Below, one piece after another: positions 41,531 through 50,437 of a stretch of 64,000 nt of DNA. The position numbers and the translations under genes are program-made. Within the stretch, counting starts at the first letter, position 1, and every line of letters starts with the position of its first letter. The notes under the pieces are model-generated. The model saw only the letters and a list, made by a program, of their open reading frames with translations, made no database searches and was not told where the DNA came from. Location: NCBI GenBank assembly GCA_001789965.1, contig MGBA01000001.1, forward strand, positions 62,001 to 126,000, read 5' to 3'. This DNA is from Candidatus Roizmanbacteria bacterium RIFCSPLOWO2_02_FULL_40_13 (GTDB lineage: Bacteria > Patescibacteriota > Microgenomatia > UBA1406 > GWC2-37-13).

Positions 41531-41902
41531 ATGGACAAGCGTCACACTCATCGTATGCAGACGGTTCAAAAACTATTTCCTTTGGGATTCGAGGGAATAA
41601 ATCCGGCCACCAATGACACCGATCCGACCTTTAATAGTGTCGTCAGAAATCTTAAAAAAATAGATCTCGTGATTCAGAAATACGCTCCCCGCTACCCTCT
41701 TAAAAAAATCGCCAAAGTAGATTTAGCCATATTACGACTCAGTATGTACGAGCTTCTTTTTGAGAAGAAGCAGCCGCCAAAGGTCATCATCGATGAAGCA
41801 GTTATACTTGCCCGTGAATTTGGCAATGAGAAATCGTATTCTTTTATAAATGGCGTTCTGGGAAGCGCTTTAAAGGAGTCTCCACAAAATGAAACCTCTT
41901 AG
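41531..41902 (+). CDS. nusB: Transcription antitermination factor NusB
   Basis: A 123-residue all-helical protein that joins NusE/S10 at boxA of rRNA transcripts. KIAKVDLAILRLSMYELLF and PPKVIIDEAVILAREFGNEKS followed by FINGVLGSAL are the family hallmarks. It overlaps the RNase III gene by 14 bp. Pairing of an antiterminator and RNase III in one operon fits control and processing of the rRNA precursor. Confidence 0.96.
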   Translation: MDKRHTHRMQTVQKLFPLGFEGINPATNDTDPTFNSVVRNLKKIDLVIQKYAPRYPLKKIAKVDLAILRLSMYELLFEKKQPPKVIIDEAVILAREFGNEKSYSFINGVLGSALKESPQNETS

Positions 41903-42581
41903 CCAGCTTGAAAAACAAATAGGCATCGTATTTAAGAATAAAAAACTACTTCAAAACGCTTTTATTCACCGATCGTACTTAAACGAAAATAAGGACTCAG
42001 CTTTTACTTCAAACGAAAAACTGGAATTTCTTGGAGACAGCGTTCTTTCACTCATAACCTCAGTATTTCTTTACGAAAAATATCCCAAGTTCGAAGAAGG
42101 CGACTATACGGAGATTAAATCAGCTATTGTGAAAACCGGAAGTCTTGCGGAAGCCGCAGAACAGTTGCAACTGGGAAACTACCTTTATTTATCGAAAGGA
42201 GAGGAGTTGGGAGACGGAAGACGCAATAGAAATATTTTAGCCGATACATTTGAAGCGCTTATTGCTGCTATTTTTCTCGACCAAGGATTTCAAAAAGCCA
42301 ATCAATTCGTCACAACCTACTTATTCAAGGGAGTACTCGATCAGTTAATAGAGAAAGAGGACTATTTATCTGCAAAAAGCAGATTGCAGGAAATCTTTCA
42401 GGCAAAATATAAAACAATCCCCCAGTATAAAGTACTTGCTTCTGAAGGGCCAGAGCATAAGCGGATCTTTACGGTTGCTGTATTCTTGCATAAGAAAAAA
42501 CTTGGTACAGGAAAAGGTCTTTCAAAAAAAGAAGCCGAGGAGAAAGCTGCTGTTCATGCTTTGCGCGCAATAAATTTTTAA
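41889..42581 (+). CDS. rnc: Ribonuclease III
   Basis: A 230-residue dsRNA endonuclease. The catalytic signature is EKLEFLGDSVLSLI, with the second metal-binding segment ILADTFEALIAAIFLD. A dsRNA-binding domain covers about 160-228 (KSRLQEIFQAKYKTIPQY to KKEAEEKAAVHALR). Its natural target, the 16S processing stem, is visible at 35183-35212/36819-36849. Confidence 0.97.
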   Translation: MKPLSQLEKQIGIVFKNKKLLQNAFIHRSYLNENKDSAFTSNEKLEFLGDSVLSLITSVFLYEKYPKFEEGDYTEIKSAIVKTGSLAEAAEQLQLGNYLYLSKGEELGDGRRNRNILADTFEALIAAIFLDQGFQKANQFVTTYLFKGVLDQLIEKEDYLSAKSRLQEIFQAKYKTIPQYKVLASEGPEHKRIFTVAVFLHKKKLGTGKGLSKKEAEEKAAVHALRAINF

Positions 42582-42596
42582 TGTTATTTTTTGTGC

Positions 42597-42602
42597 TATA
42601 AT
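42597..42602 (+). promoter_or_regulatory. -10 box of rpsP
   Basis: TGCTATAAT context with TATAAT ending 5 nt before the ATG at 42608. Confidence 0.55.
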
Positions 42603-42607
42603 AACAT

Positions 42608-42874
42608 ATGGCTGCAACATTACGACTTATGCGATTAGGAAGACGCGGAAAGGCTTTCTATCGTATTATCGTCGTCGATAAACGAAAAAAAAGAACCGGT
42701 TCATACATAGAGAATATCGGCACATATAATCCCCTAGCTGATCCTGCGGAAATATCATACGATTCCGAGCGGTTTAATCACTGGGTAAGTAAAGGTGCAA
42801 TTGTTTCCGAGGGATTACAAAAAATACTTAAATATAAAAAAAGAAATTCTTCATCTTCCGCTAAGAAAGCTTAA
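42608..42874 (+). CDS. rpsP: Ribosomal protein bS16
   Basis: An 88-residue protein starting MAATLRLMRLGRRGKAFYRI, then VVDKRKKRTGSYIENIGTYN, the bS16 signature. The tail is Ser/Lys-rich. It has its own -10 box although it follows rnc by only 26 bp. Its stop overlaps the end of the convergent pilO-like gene. Confidence 0.97.
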   Translation: MAATLRLMRLGRRGKAFYRIIVVDKRKKRTGSYIENIGTYNPLADPAEISYDSERFNHWVSKGAIVSEGLQKILKYKKRNSSSSAKKA

Positions 42875-43560
42875 AAAGGATTAGATTTTATCGGATAAGA
42901 TTCGCTTGTTGCGACAACTTCACTATCGCGGAGCGAGAAACTAACTTTACTTTTTAATTTCTGGAATTCCTGAAGAGCTGTACGGTAGTTCAAGCTTTTT
43001 TCGTTTGTGGCTGAAACTTTTTTACTATAAAACGTCAAGTTTAATTTGAATGCGTCCGACTCTTTCGTTTCAAGTTCAATTTTTTCTGAAGTTATCAATC
43101 TTCCCCCGCCAAAATTATACTCATTAAGGAATTTGAGGAAGGAATCAGGATTACCTACACCTGAAACAACAACAGATAATTTATCGGTCGAAGATGATCC
43201 TAGATTAATAGTATAAGAATTTACCAAGAAACCTGTTTTTTGGGAAAGGGTATCCAAAGCATAAAGAATCGAAAAATAATCTTCAAAGTCGGGGATCAGA
43301 TTTTGCATGATTTTGACATCATTATCCAGAGACCCTGCATCTTGGCCTGTAGCGGCAGCTAAAAGACTTTGTTTATCCTGTAGTTCTTTAATGTCGTTCT
43401 CTAAGGTTGAAATTTGAGTCTGATTTTCTGAAAGTTTACTGTTTAAGAAGGAAAAAAAGACGATCGTTGATATAAAAAGCGCTACAAGAACTGCAATGTA
43501 TCCTGCATTCTCCCGAAGGAGATGTTTTAAATAGGGATTAATTTTTTTCGTTTTTTTCAT
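42871..43560 (-). CDS. pilO: PilO-like type IV pilus alignment protein
   Basis: A 229-residue inner-membrane protein. One helix (AGYIAVLVALFISTIVFFSF) is followed by a coiled coil (KLSENQTQISTLENDIKELQ) and a ferredoxin-like domain at about 85-190, the PilO layout. Sequence similarity is low; position after pilM and pilN supports the call. A longer reading from 43596 is possible; the ATG at 43560 (MKKTKKINPYLKHLL) is preferred. It overlaps pilN by 23 bp. Confidence 0.75.
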   Translation of the reverse strand: MKKTKKINPYLKHLLRENAGYIAVLVALFISTIVFFSFLNSKLSENQTQISTLENDIKELQDKQSLLAAATGQDAGSLDNDVKIMQNLIPDFEDYFSILYALDTLSQKTGFLVNSYTINLGSSSTDKLSVVVSGVGNPDSFLKFLNEYNFGGGRLITSEKIELETKESDAFKLNLTFYSKKVSATNEKSLNYRTALQEFQKLKSKVSFSLRDSEVVATSESYPIKSNPF

Positions 43561-44122
43561 TGAGCTCCATAAACTTTCCTTCAAACGAGATTTCATAATT
43601 TTTCTGTGAAGTAGTGCTTTGACTTAAAAATTTAACGAGAGACAATTCTTCAAAATTTTGCAAGAATTGATCAGATTCCACAAATTTAAAAGACGCAAGC
43701 ATGTCTTCGAGACGTGCAAAAGAGAGTTTGAATTCCACATCGCGGTTTTTATCGATTACGAATCCTGACAAAGTTCCTGCCTGACTACTGGTTTTCAATG
43801 TATTATTGAGAAGAGTGAAATACGGCAAAAAACGCGCATCATCTTTCAAAAACGTTTGATATGCATTAACCTTTTTTGAAATGTAGATAAGTTTTGCCTC
43901 ATCTTCTTTTTGCACATTAAGTGTCGTAAGGTAAGTTTTTTTCTTCTCAAGAAGTGATTGAACTTGATTGTTTTGCTGGAATAAAAAATATGCAAATATC
44001 GCAATAATTCCAAAAAGGACAAAGGCATATAGAAGTACACCAATCCGCAAAAAAAGAAAGTAGCGCTCCAAGCGCGCATAATCCTGCCTGTCAGACAAAA
44101 GATTTATTTTTGTTTTCTTCAT
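43538..44122 (-). CDS. pilN: PilN-like type IV pilus protein
   Basis: A 194-residue protein with the N-terminal MKKTKINLLSDRQ, comparable to the short cytoplasmic PilN motif that docks into PilM. One membrane helix (27-48) and a coiled coil (QQNNQVQSLLEKKKTYLTTL) precede a small outer domain. The start overlaps the pilM stop by 4 bp. Confidence 0.8.
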   Translation of the reverse strand: MKKTKINLLSDRQDYARLERYFLFLRIGVLLYAFVLFGIIAIFAYFLFQQNNQVQSLLEKKKTYLTTLNVQKEDEAKLIYISKKVNAYQTFLKDDARFLPYFTLLNNTLKTSSQAGTLSGFVIDKNRDVEFKLSFARLEDMLASFKFVESDQFLQNFEELSLVKFLSQSTTSQKNYEISFEGKFMELNEKNEKN

Positions 44123-45153
44123 CTCAAGTTGGCGCCAATTGACGGGACGAAAAATCCCAGGTCGTTTTTTAAAGCGTCCACAGTGCTATTTTTTGCAAAC
44201 ATTGAATAGAGATTAAAATTTGACGTAGGAATAGCAAAATATTTTCCTATAATTTCTTCCAATGCATGGAATCGGGAGGTTTCATTAAAGGTATAAATGT
44301 TGGTTACCTGCGTATTGTATTTTTGTTTCAAAAGAGTAATAGCTTTTTGAATTTCTCCTAAAAAATCTTTAACTACAGGGGTAAGAATCGCTTGCAGGTT
44401 GTAGCTTGCGTTTTTACTCATCCCCAGTGTTTTCAAAAGCTCGATAGCTTTTTTCTGATCGACGTTGAGATTTATCTGTATTTCCTTTAAGAATAAATTG
44501 TATCCGATTGAGAAATTGTAGCTGAAGACAAGAATACCTAGAGATTTATCAAAAAAATAAACCGAGGTTGAAGAAAAATTCAGGTTAATAAAAAGAAATC
44601 CTTGTGGCGTTTCGGTTTTAGCTTGCGGTTTGAATACGTCTCCGATAAGTCTTCCTATCGCACTTATTTCGGTCTCGATTGTTTGTGGCGCCAGACCTGC
44701 GTATTCAGCAAGATTTTCTACCTTACTGACTATTTTTTTTGGTGCAGCCGCAATTAATGTCAGAATTTTTTTATTTTTTTCATCATCTTTTAAGATTTCG
44801 ATATCAAGATTAATTTCCTCAAGTGGCATAGGGATAAATTGGTCAGCTTGATATTTAATAGCACTCAAAAGTTCCTTTTCATTCAGCTTGGGAGTTTCTA
44901 TAAACTGGTTATAACTGTAGCTATCAGGAATGACAATGTTGACATTTTTCTTTGTGATTTTTAGTTGTGCAATCGCCTTGCTTAAAACCGCTGCTTGTTT
45001 TTCCGTTACCCCTTCTGCTTCTGCTCTAAAAAAAACAGGATCTACATCAATCATGCCGAGGCTTTTTGCTTCGAAAAGATTTCCTGCCTTTTTTATATCC
45101 GAAATGCGTATAAAAGATTCTCCAAGATCGATACAAAAAAAATCATTGGCCAT
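44119..45153 (-). CDS. pilM: Actin-like pilus assembly protein PilM
   Basis: A 344-residue cytoplasmic actin-fold protein. It begins FFCIDLGESFIRISDIKKAG (phosphate loop), with LSAIKYQADQFIPMPLEEIN, the PilM-specific segment that contacts PilN, and a second ATP site near GFLFINLNFSSTSVYF. It starts pilM-pilN-pilO; a TATAGT box lies 6 nt before the ATG. Confidence 0.92.
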   Translation of the reverse strand: MANDFFCIDLGESFIRISDIKKAGNLFEAKSLGMIDVDPVFFRAEAEGVTEKQAAVLSKAIAQLKITKKNVNIVIPDSYSYNQFIETPKLNEKELLSAIKYQADQFIPMPLEEINLDIEILKDDEKNKKILTLIAAAPKKIVSKVENLAEYAGLAPQTIETEISAIGRLIGDVFKPQAKTETPQGFLFINLNFSSTSVYFFDKSLGILVFSYNFSIGYNLFLKEIQINLNVDQKKAIELLKTLGMSKNASYNLQAILTPVVKDFLGEIQKAITLLKQKYNTQVTNIYTFNETSRFHALEEIIGKYFAIPTSNFNLYSMFAKNSTVDALKNDLGFFVPSIGANLR

Positions 45154-45197
45154 ATAATCACTATAAAAGATATAAACTCAAATATCAATAAACTCTG

Positions 45198-45734
45198 TTA
45201 GTAGCTACGAAGCTGGATTTTCGTTTGGTAATTAAATGATGCTTTATCTTCCGCGCGGGTTGAAGATGTATCGTAGTCAACAGTGTAAGATATGGATATA
45301 ACCGGCGAAGAAAATGTTGCCTGACGCTCACAGCTGATTGAAATAGACTCTACTCTCACTTTGTCATTCGTAAGATTCAATGTCGCCTCAAGAATAGAAG
45401 AATTAGATGCGACAATATCGCTATTTGTAGAATACCAAAAGTTATTGTTAAATCTATCTCTAAAGTATAACGGTCCACTATTTGATGAGTTGGCGGTGTT
45501 GCATACGAGATTAGACTCATCGGGAGGACCGCTATGGACTGTTGCCGCACTGTTTTTAAGATTTGTCCGGATATTGCTCAATATAAAGTCTCCCTGACGT
45601 TTTACTTCTTGAAGAGCATAAATCTTTGCCTGTTGTCTTAAAATCGCAAACACAATAGTAAATACCACGGGCAAAATAAACGCTATTACTCCGACCACGA
45701 CAAGCATTTCTATCAAGGTAAATGCTTTTTTCAT
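45198..45734 (-). CDS. Type IV prepilin-like protein (GspJ-like)
   Basis: A 178-residue prepilin: MKKAFTLIEMLVVVGVIAFI with Ala instead of Gly before the cleavage site, and mature Glu5. The following QVKRQGDFILSNIR-like helix and Ser-rich beta domain recall minor pseudopilin J. It is the last gene of a six-prepilin run. Confidence 0.9.
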   Translation of the reverse strand: MKKAFTLIEMLVVVGVIAFILPVVFTIVFAILRQQAKIYALQEVKRQGDFILSNIRTNLKNSAATVHSGPPDESNLVCNTANSSNSGPLYFRDRFNNNFWYSTNSDIVASNSSILEATLNLTNDKVRVESISISCERQATFSSPVISISYTVDYDTSSTRAEDKASFNYQTKIQLRSY

Positions 45735-45736
45735 AG

Positions 45737-46177
45737 TTATTCAAAACGGGAAAATACGGTTTTTAAAGGAACGTTAAATGTATTTGCTGCTTCACTCCAT
45801 GAAACCGTTACTGAGACGTTTAGTTGATCGTCGTTTGGAACCGGATCTGATATGACGGCCTCCCGTTTAAAAATAGTATCTAGATATGATGAGGAAAGAC
45901 ATGTCCCCGATGATGGCCAATTAGTAAGCGGCGTATTATTAAAGCACCATGTTCCCTGCCTGTTTTTCAAGAACGCATCCCAATCTTCCTCTTTTCTTCC
46001 CCTTAGCCACTCGGTCAATTCCTCTGCGTAGTGAGTTGCGCGTAGTTTATTTTCGTTTGATTTTGAAACCCGTAGAGACACAGAGCTGATTGCCGCAGCA
46101 ACCACAAAAAAAACCGCTAATACGCTCACAAAAACGAGGACTTCAACCAATGAGAAGCCCCTACTCACTTTTTTCAT
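45737..46177 (-). CDS. Type IV prepilin-like protein (GspI/PilV-like)
   Basis: A 146-residue prepilin. Leader MKKVSRG, then FSLVEVLVFVSVLAVFFVVA with Glu5. RATHYAEELTEWLRGRKEED follows, as in PilV/GspI minor pilins. Two cysteines (CFNN, TCLS) may pair. Gaps of 2 bp and 1 bp to its neighbours mark one transcript. Confidence 0.9.
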   Translation of the reverse strand: MKKVSRGFSLVEVLVFVSVLAVFFVVAAAISSVSLRVSKSNENKLRATHYAEELTEWLRGRKEEDWDAFLKNRQGTWCFNNTPLTNWPSSGTCLSSSYLDTIFKREAVISDPVPNDDQLNVSVTVSWSEAANTFNVPLKTVFSRFE

Positions 46178-46178
46178 A

Positions 46179-46670
46179 TCAGCAACCTGAGGTGTATTTG
46201 GTACCTTCCTTGATAGTTCCGGAAGGAGAAATTTGTATATCGATACATTTATCCAGTATGTTATTTCTTAACGTAACGGTTGTCACCGATGGAAGATCGG
46301 TTCCAGCATTTAGCGGTTTGAATAAAATCTGAAGGGTTGTTTTCGAAATAATATTGGCCGGAAGCGAATATGTTTGTACCTCATCAGGCGTTCCGGCGCA
46401 ACTTCTCTCGAGCTTGTAACTTGCAGCGGAGATTGTTGCATAATATCCTTTAAAGTCGGCACATGCGGGAAGATTAGGGTCCGCGTCTGCGGCAACTGCT
46501 TTGGTACGTGCAAGGTGAAGTACCGAAGAGAGTCTTTTTAACTCATCTTCAAGTTTTTTTTCCTCATTGAAGTTGCCATAGTTTGCTATGGTCAGACCGG
46601 TAAAAAGCAATAGAACAAATACTACGATAATGAGCTCAATAAACGTGAAGCCTTTGTTATTGTTGTCCAT
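46179..46670 (-). CDS. Type IV prepilin-like protein (GspH/FimT-like)
   Basis: A 163-residue prepilin starting MDNNNKGFTFIELIIVVFVL with cleavage after Gly and mature Glu5. LKRLSSVLHLARTKAVAADA is the GspH/FimT motif. The domain has four cysteines, the last at the C-terminus. A longer in-frame ORF starts at 46742 inside the upstream gene; the ATG at 46670 gives a normal short leader and a 14-bp overlap. Confidence 0.9.
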   Translation of the reverse strand: MDNNNKGFTFIELIIVVFVLLLFTGLTIANYGNFNEEKKLEDELKRLSSVLHLARTKAVAADADPNLPACADFKGYYATISAASYKLERSCAGTPDEVQTYSLPANIISKTTLQILFKPLNAGTDLPSVTTVTLRNNILDKCIDIQISPSGTIKEGTKYTSGC

Positions 46671-47118
46671 ACGGGCCAAGACAGTAATTGCACTGATTTC
46701 CTCCCCCACAACTTCCTCCACAGTCAGTTCCTCCACCTTCAAGTCGTGCGCCGAGAACGTAATCGGATGCAGATATACTTATGATGTCATATGTAGAAGT
46801 GGGACATTTTGGATCTTCAGGAATTTTGGACAGATATTTATTGCTGTTTGAATCTTCTAATTTTCCTGTGGTTGCGTTACAATCAAACTGAATCTGATCA
46901 GCAGCTCCGCCACCTTCTGAAGGATAGCCGGTCGAGTTATTACTTCTGTAAAGCTCCATAGCGCCGCGGACTTCTTCTAAATCTGCTTTTCGTCTTGCAT
47001 CCCGTGCATTTTTTGTAAAAGCAGTGTATGAAACCGATCCTACTGCCGCAAGCATTCCAATAATTGTGGTAACAACGAGAATTTCAACAAGTGTAAATCC
47101 TAAAACAAATTTTTTCAT
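46657..47118 (-). CDS. Type IV prepilin-like protein with Cys-rich tail
   Basis: A 153-residue GspG-like prepilin: MKKFVLGFTLVEILVVTTII, then NARDARRKADLEEVRGAMEL. The end of the protein has five cysteines within about 22 residues (CGGSCGGGNQCNYC), an unusually dense cluster that could bind metal or form disulphides. Confidence 0.92.
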   Translation of the reverse strand: MKKFVLGFTLVEILVVTTIIGMLAAVGSVSYTAFTKNARDARRKADLEEVRGAMELYRSNNSTGYPSEGGGAADQIQFDCNATTGKLEDSNSNKYLSKIPEDPKCPTSTYDIISISASDYVLGARLEGGGTDCGGSCGGGNQCNYCLGPYGQQ

Positions 47119-47119
47119 A

Positions 47120-47497
47120 TCATTGCTGATTAGTTACGCAATACGAAGTTGGAGATTCGGATTCCATAGTTCCACATAGAGAATACTCGGAATTAGTGCA
47201 GCCGCTGCAAATATAAGGAGTAGCTCTTGGGTCTGAAGGAACTGTGGGCATGATTGCCATTGAAGGCGAAGTACATACGATAGAGGTATAGCTTGATCCT
47301 CCAGGGACCGGATATACAAATCCACAGATAGAATAGTACTGTTCAAGGCTGTTTTGTATAGCATGAAGATCTCCTTTTCTTTTGGTATCTCGCGCCTTTT
47401 TCTGTGCCGTGGTATATGAAAAAGTTCCAAGACTTACCAAAACAGCAATTATTCCTATAACCACGAGTAATTCGAGTAATGTAAAAGCTTTTCTCAT
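47120..47497 (-). CDS. Type IV prepilin-like protein (short GspG-like)
   Basis: A 125-residue prepilin with leader MRKA and FTLLELLVVIGIIAVLVSLG; Ala precedes the cleavage site. KARDTKRKGDLHAIQNSLEQ is the GspG-type continuation. Six cysteines lie in a short Ser/Thr/Pro-rich head. Confidence 0.92.
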   Translation of the reverse strand: MRKAFTLLELLVVIGIIAVLVSLGTFSYTTAQKKARDTKRKGDLHAIQNSLEQYYSICGFVYPVPGGSSYTSIVCTSPSMAIMPTVPSDPRATPYICSGCTNSEYSLCGTMESESPTSYCVTNQQ

Positions 47498-47516
47498 CTA
47501 TTTATTTGTACCATAT

Positions 47517-47978
47517 TTACGGTTCCGTAACGACAAACTTTTTACCTGAGGTGCAGGTGTAATTGGTTCCACATGTAGCCGCACTTACTCCATCCGTATC
47601 AGCCTTATTTTCAAGACATGCACAAAGGGTGTATTTGAGAGAATCTGTTCCGTCGCGCTGGTAAAAATAAGGAGTGGGATTTGTAGGAGACTGAGGATCA
47701 GCAGGAAACTTGTTCATGTAGGTTGCGGCAGTTGTAGGATTGGTAAATGGCGTAATCGGCGGGGGTGAAGCTAAAGGATACACCGGTGGATTTTGATCTT
47801 GCTTGTACAATTCAAACGCTTTTTGGATCTGTTTTAAGTCTGACTTCCGGTTTGCATCTCTTACGCGTTGTCTTGCGTCCATGAAATTAGGTAGGGCTAT
47901 TGCAGAAAGCCCTCCAATAATCGCGATGACTACCAAGAGTTCGATAAGAGTAAAGCCAAAGCGTTTCTTCATCTTCAA
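47517..47978 (-). CDS. Type IV prepilin-like protein (likely major-pilin type)
   Basis: A 153-residue prepilin: MKMKKRFGFTLIELLVVIAI with Gly at -1 and Glu5, then RVRDANRKSDLKQIQKAFEL. First gene of the six-prepilin run, so potentially the best expressed. It ends with four cysteines. The promoter and a dyad lie at 47982-48011. Confidence 0.92.
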   Translation of the reverse strand: MKMKKRFGFTLIELLVVIAIIGGLSAIALPNFMDARQRVRDANRKSDLKQIQKAFELYKQDQNPPVYPLASPPPITPFTNPTTAATYMNKFPADPQSPTNPTPYFYQRDGTDSLKYTLCACLENKADTDGVSAATCGTNYTCTSGKKFVVTEP

Positions 47979-47981
47979 TTC

Positions 47982-48011
47982 AGATTACACCAAAAGCCTC
48001 ATTGGTGTCAA
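47982..48011 (-). promoter_or_regulatory. Promoter of the six-prepilin operon with internal dyad
   Basis: TTGACA (48006-48011), 18-bp spacer, TAATCT (47982-47987). An inverted repeat, ACACCAA-N8-TTGGTGT (47987-48008), fills the spacer and could be a repressor site. It overlaps the end of the holB-like gene. Confidence 0.55.
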
Positions 48012-48667
48012 GCTAGTTTCCGACTGTAGAGCTTGTGGATAAAAATGAGCGCGTGGTCAATCGCGTATTGAGGAGTTATACTGTGGTGAATTACTGAAGA
48101 ACGGCTGGAAAGAATTTGTCTTAAGGCTACAGTAACAAGCGAATCTTTTTCTAATCGATTTCTAAAAAAAAGAGTAATTTCATCAAGCAGTTTAACAGCG
48201 TCAGAGGCGTTTTTTACTTGAAATTCCGGTAGAGACATAAAGACTGCTGATTTTTGTTCGATTAATTTTTCCATGGAGTTTTTGACTTTAAGATCTATTT
48301 CGGAAGCTGGATCTTTTTTAAGATCAACGGTTAGACAGCGGGACCGGATAGTAGGTAGGACATTATGCAATGTGGTAACAACCAATGCGAATTGAATATT
48401 AGGATCATGTTCTTCCAGTGTTTTGAGTAACGCGTTTTGCGCCTGATAGGAGGCGCTGTCAAACTGATACAGGGCAAAAAGGCGAGTTTGAGTAAAACTA
48501 TACGCAACCTGCTTTTTTATATCCCGAACCTGATCGATTGAGATCTCCTTGTTCTGAGGCTCAATTTCAAAAAAATATGTCGGCTCAATCGAGTGAGTTT
48601 TACAAAACTGCTTCAGAAATGTTTTCGCCTTTCTTTCATCCTGTACGACAAGAAGGATTGGAGTCAT
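48008..48667 (-). CDS. holB: DNA polymerase III delta-prime-like subunit
   Basis: A 219-residue clamp-loader subunit without a P-loop. SYQAQNALLKTLEEHDPNIQ and LPTIRSRCLTVDL (SRC arginine finger) are the conserved parts. The N-terminal domain is short and no zinc module is seen. It would partner the gamma-only DnaX at 14700-15749. Shares a 42-bp divergent region with pilB; TGCTAAAAT is a plausible -10. Confidence 0.88.
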   Translation of the reverse strand: MTPILLVVQDERKAKTFLKQFCKTHSIEPTYFFEIEPQNKEISIDQVRDIKKQVAYSFTQTRLFALYQFDSASYQAQNALLKTLEEHDPNIQFALVVTTLHNVLPTIRSRCLTVDLKKDPASEIDLKVKNSMEKLIEQKSAVFMSLPEFQVKNASDAVKLLDEITLFFRNRLEKDSLVTVALRQILSSRSSVIHHSITPQYAIDHALIFIHKLYSRKLA

Positions 48668-48697
48668 AATCGTATTGCATTTTAGCAGAAATGTTTT

Positions 48698-48703
48698 TAT
48701 AGT
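48698..48703 (+). promoter_or_regulatory. -10 box of pilB-pilT-pilC
   Basis: TATAGT with a 6-nt gap to the pilB ATG at 48710. Confidence 0.5.
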
Positions 48704-48709
48704 GAAAGT

Positions 48710-50422
48710 ATGAACGTGTCTCCGAAAAAGCTTTTAACACAGCTTGTTCATAATGGTATCATCGATCAAAATACCGCAGACACTTATGAACTCACCAGTC
48801 TTCAGAAAAATATTCCGATAGTTGATTATCTTACCTCAAAAACACCAATCGATAAAGCCGCTCTTTTAAAAGCTACGGCTGAAGTAATGCAGGTTTCTTT
48901 TGTAGATCTTACTACTTCTCCAGTCGATCCACAGGCAGTAAGTCTTCTTTCTGAGTCAATCGCACGGCGCTATATGGTACTTCCCTACCGTTTTGATCCA
49001 AAAGCGCAAATATTACATCTTGCTTCGTCCGATCCTTTCAATACTAATCTCACAGAATTTATCGAAAAGAAGATCGGTAAAAAAGTCGTTCTTACTCTCG
49101 CTGATGCACAGGAAATCTCAAAGGGAATAAATCTTTCATACACTCAAGGTCTCTCACCAGAGGTAAGTGAGGCGCTGAAAGAATATCAACCCGATATTGC
49201 GAAGAAGCCGATAGAAGATATAGGGAGCATTATTAAAGAAGCTCCTATTGCAAAAATAGTTTCCACGATTCTGGAATTTGCAATAAAAAGCAGGACTTCA
49301 GATATTCACATCGAACCGGAAGAAGTAAAAACCAGAGTAAGATATCGGGTTGACGGAATTCTCAATGAAAAACTTTCTCTTCCTAAATCGATTCACGAAG
49401 CTCTTGTTTCCCGTATAAAGATCTTATCCGACATGAAGATTGACGAGCGACGCATCCCTCAGGATGGAAGATTCAGTTTGAAACTGGGAAATGAAGAAGT
49501 TGATCTCCGCGTATCGACGCTGCCGACAGTCCATGGCGAAAAAGTCGTCATGAGGCTTCTAAAAAAAACAGGAGGTATTCCCGCCTTATCGGAGCTTGGA
49601 CTTCGGGGTCCCCAATATAAAGATCTGGAAGATGCGATTCTCAAGCCTTACGGAATAATTCTTGTTACTGGTCCGACAGGTTCAGGTAAAACAACAACCC
49701 TGTATTCAATACTTTCACGTCTTAATAAACCGAATATCAATATACTTACTCTTGAAGATCCTGTCGAATATCGATTAAGCGGTATAAATCAAGTTCAGAT
49801 AAATCCACAGGCAGGTCTTAATTTTGCAACAGGGCTTCGATCTTTCTTGCGACAGGATCCGAATATAATTCTGGTAGGAGAAATCCGCGATAAGGAAACT
49901 ACGCAACTTGCAATTCAGGCTGCCCTGACAGGACATCTGGTTTTTTCTACGCTTCATACTAATGATGCGGCAACCGCAATCCCCCGTCTTATCGATTTGG
50001 GTGGAGAGCCGTTTCTTATCGCATCTGTTTTTAATGCGTCACTCGCCCAGCGTATTTCCCGAAGGGTCTGTTCGACCTGTAAAGAATATTACGTACCCGA
50101 TCCTTCAGTTCAACAAAATATTAAAGATGTTTTAGGTGATCTTCTTCCAAAAGCAATTAAAGACGGCGGGCAAATGAAATTAGTAAGAGGTAAAGGATGT
50201 AATGAGTGTGCGAAAACCGGATATCTGGGAAGAATCGCAATTTTTGAGGTAATAAAGATCACATCGTCAATTAATAAAATGATTTTGAATCAAAGCACTG
50301 CTAAAGAGATCGAAGAACAGGCGACAAAAGAAGGAACCATTAATATGAAGCAAGATGGCTATCTAAAAGTACTTGATGGGATAACGACCATAGAAGAAGT
50401 TCTTCGTGTTGCTGAAATTTAA
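48710..50422 (+). CDS. pilB: Type IV pilus extension ATPase PilB
   Basis: A 570-residue GspE/PilB ATPase. An N-terminal MshE-like domain (1-150) is followed by the core. SRTSDIHIEPEE, Walker A GPTGSGKTTTLYS, Walker B ILVGEIRDKETT and a His box STLHTND are all present. Four zinc cysteines (CSTC...CNEC) lie near residue 450-500. Powers pilus assembly from the platform protein PilC, encoded 1 kb downstream. Confidence 0.97.
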   Translation: MNVSPKKLLTQLVHNGIIDQNTADTYELTSLQKNIPIVDYLTSKTPIDKAALLKATAEVMQVSFVDLTTSPVDPQAVSLLSESIARRYMVLPYRFDPKAQILHLASSDPFNTNLTEFIEKKIGKKVVLTLADAQEISKGINLSYTQGLSPEVSEALKEYQPDIAKKPIEDIGSIIKEAPIAKIVSTILEFAIKSRTSDIHIEPEEVKTRVRYRVDGILNEKLSLPKSIHEALVSRIKILSDMKIDERRIPQDGRFSLKLGNEEVDLRVSTLPTVHGEKVVMRLLKKTGGIPALSELGLRGPQYKDLEDAILKPYGIILVTGPTGSGKTTTLYSILSRLNKPNINILTLEDPVEYRLSGINQVQINPQAGLNFATGLRSFLRQDPNIILVGEIRDKETTQLAIQAALTGHLVFSTLHTNDAATAIPRLIDLGGEPFLIASVFNASLAQRISRRVCSTCKEYYVPDPSVQQNIKDVLGDLLPKAIKDGGQMKLVRGKGCNECAKTGYLGRIAIFEVIKITSSINKMILNQSTAKEIEEQATKEGTINMKQDGYLKVLDGITTIEEVLRVAEI

Positions 50423-50437
50423 TTAAAGGAATACCGT

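Noticed and set aside
46670-46742. Longer start for the GspH-like prepilin
   Set aside because: It would add 24 acidic residues before the prepilin leader; such leaders are short and basic.
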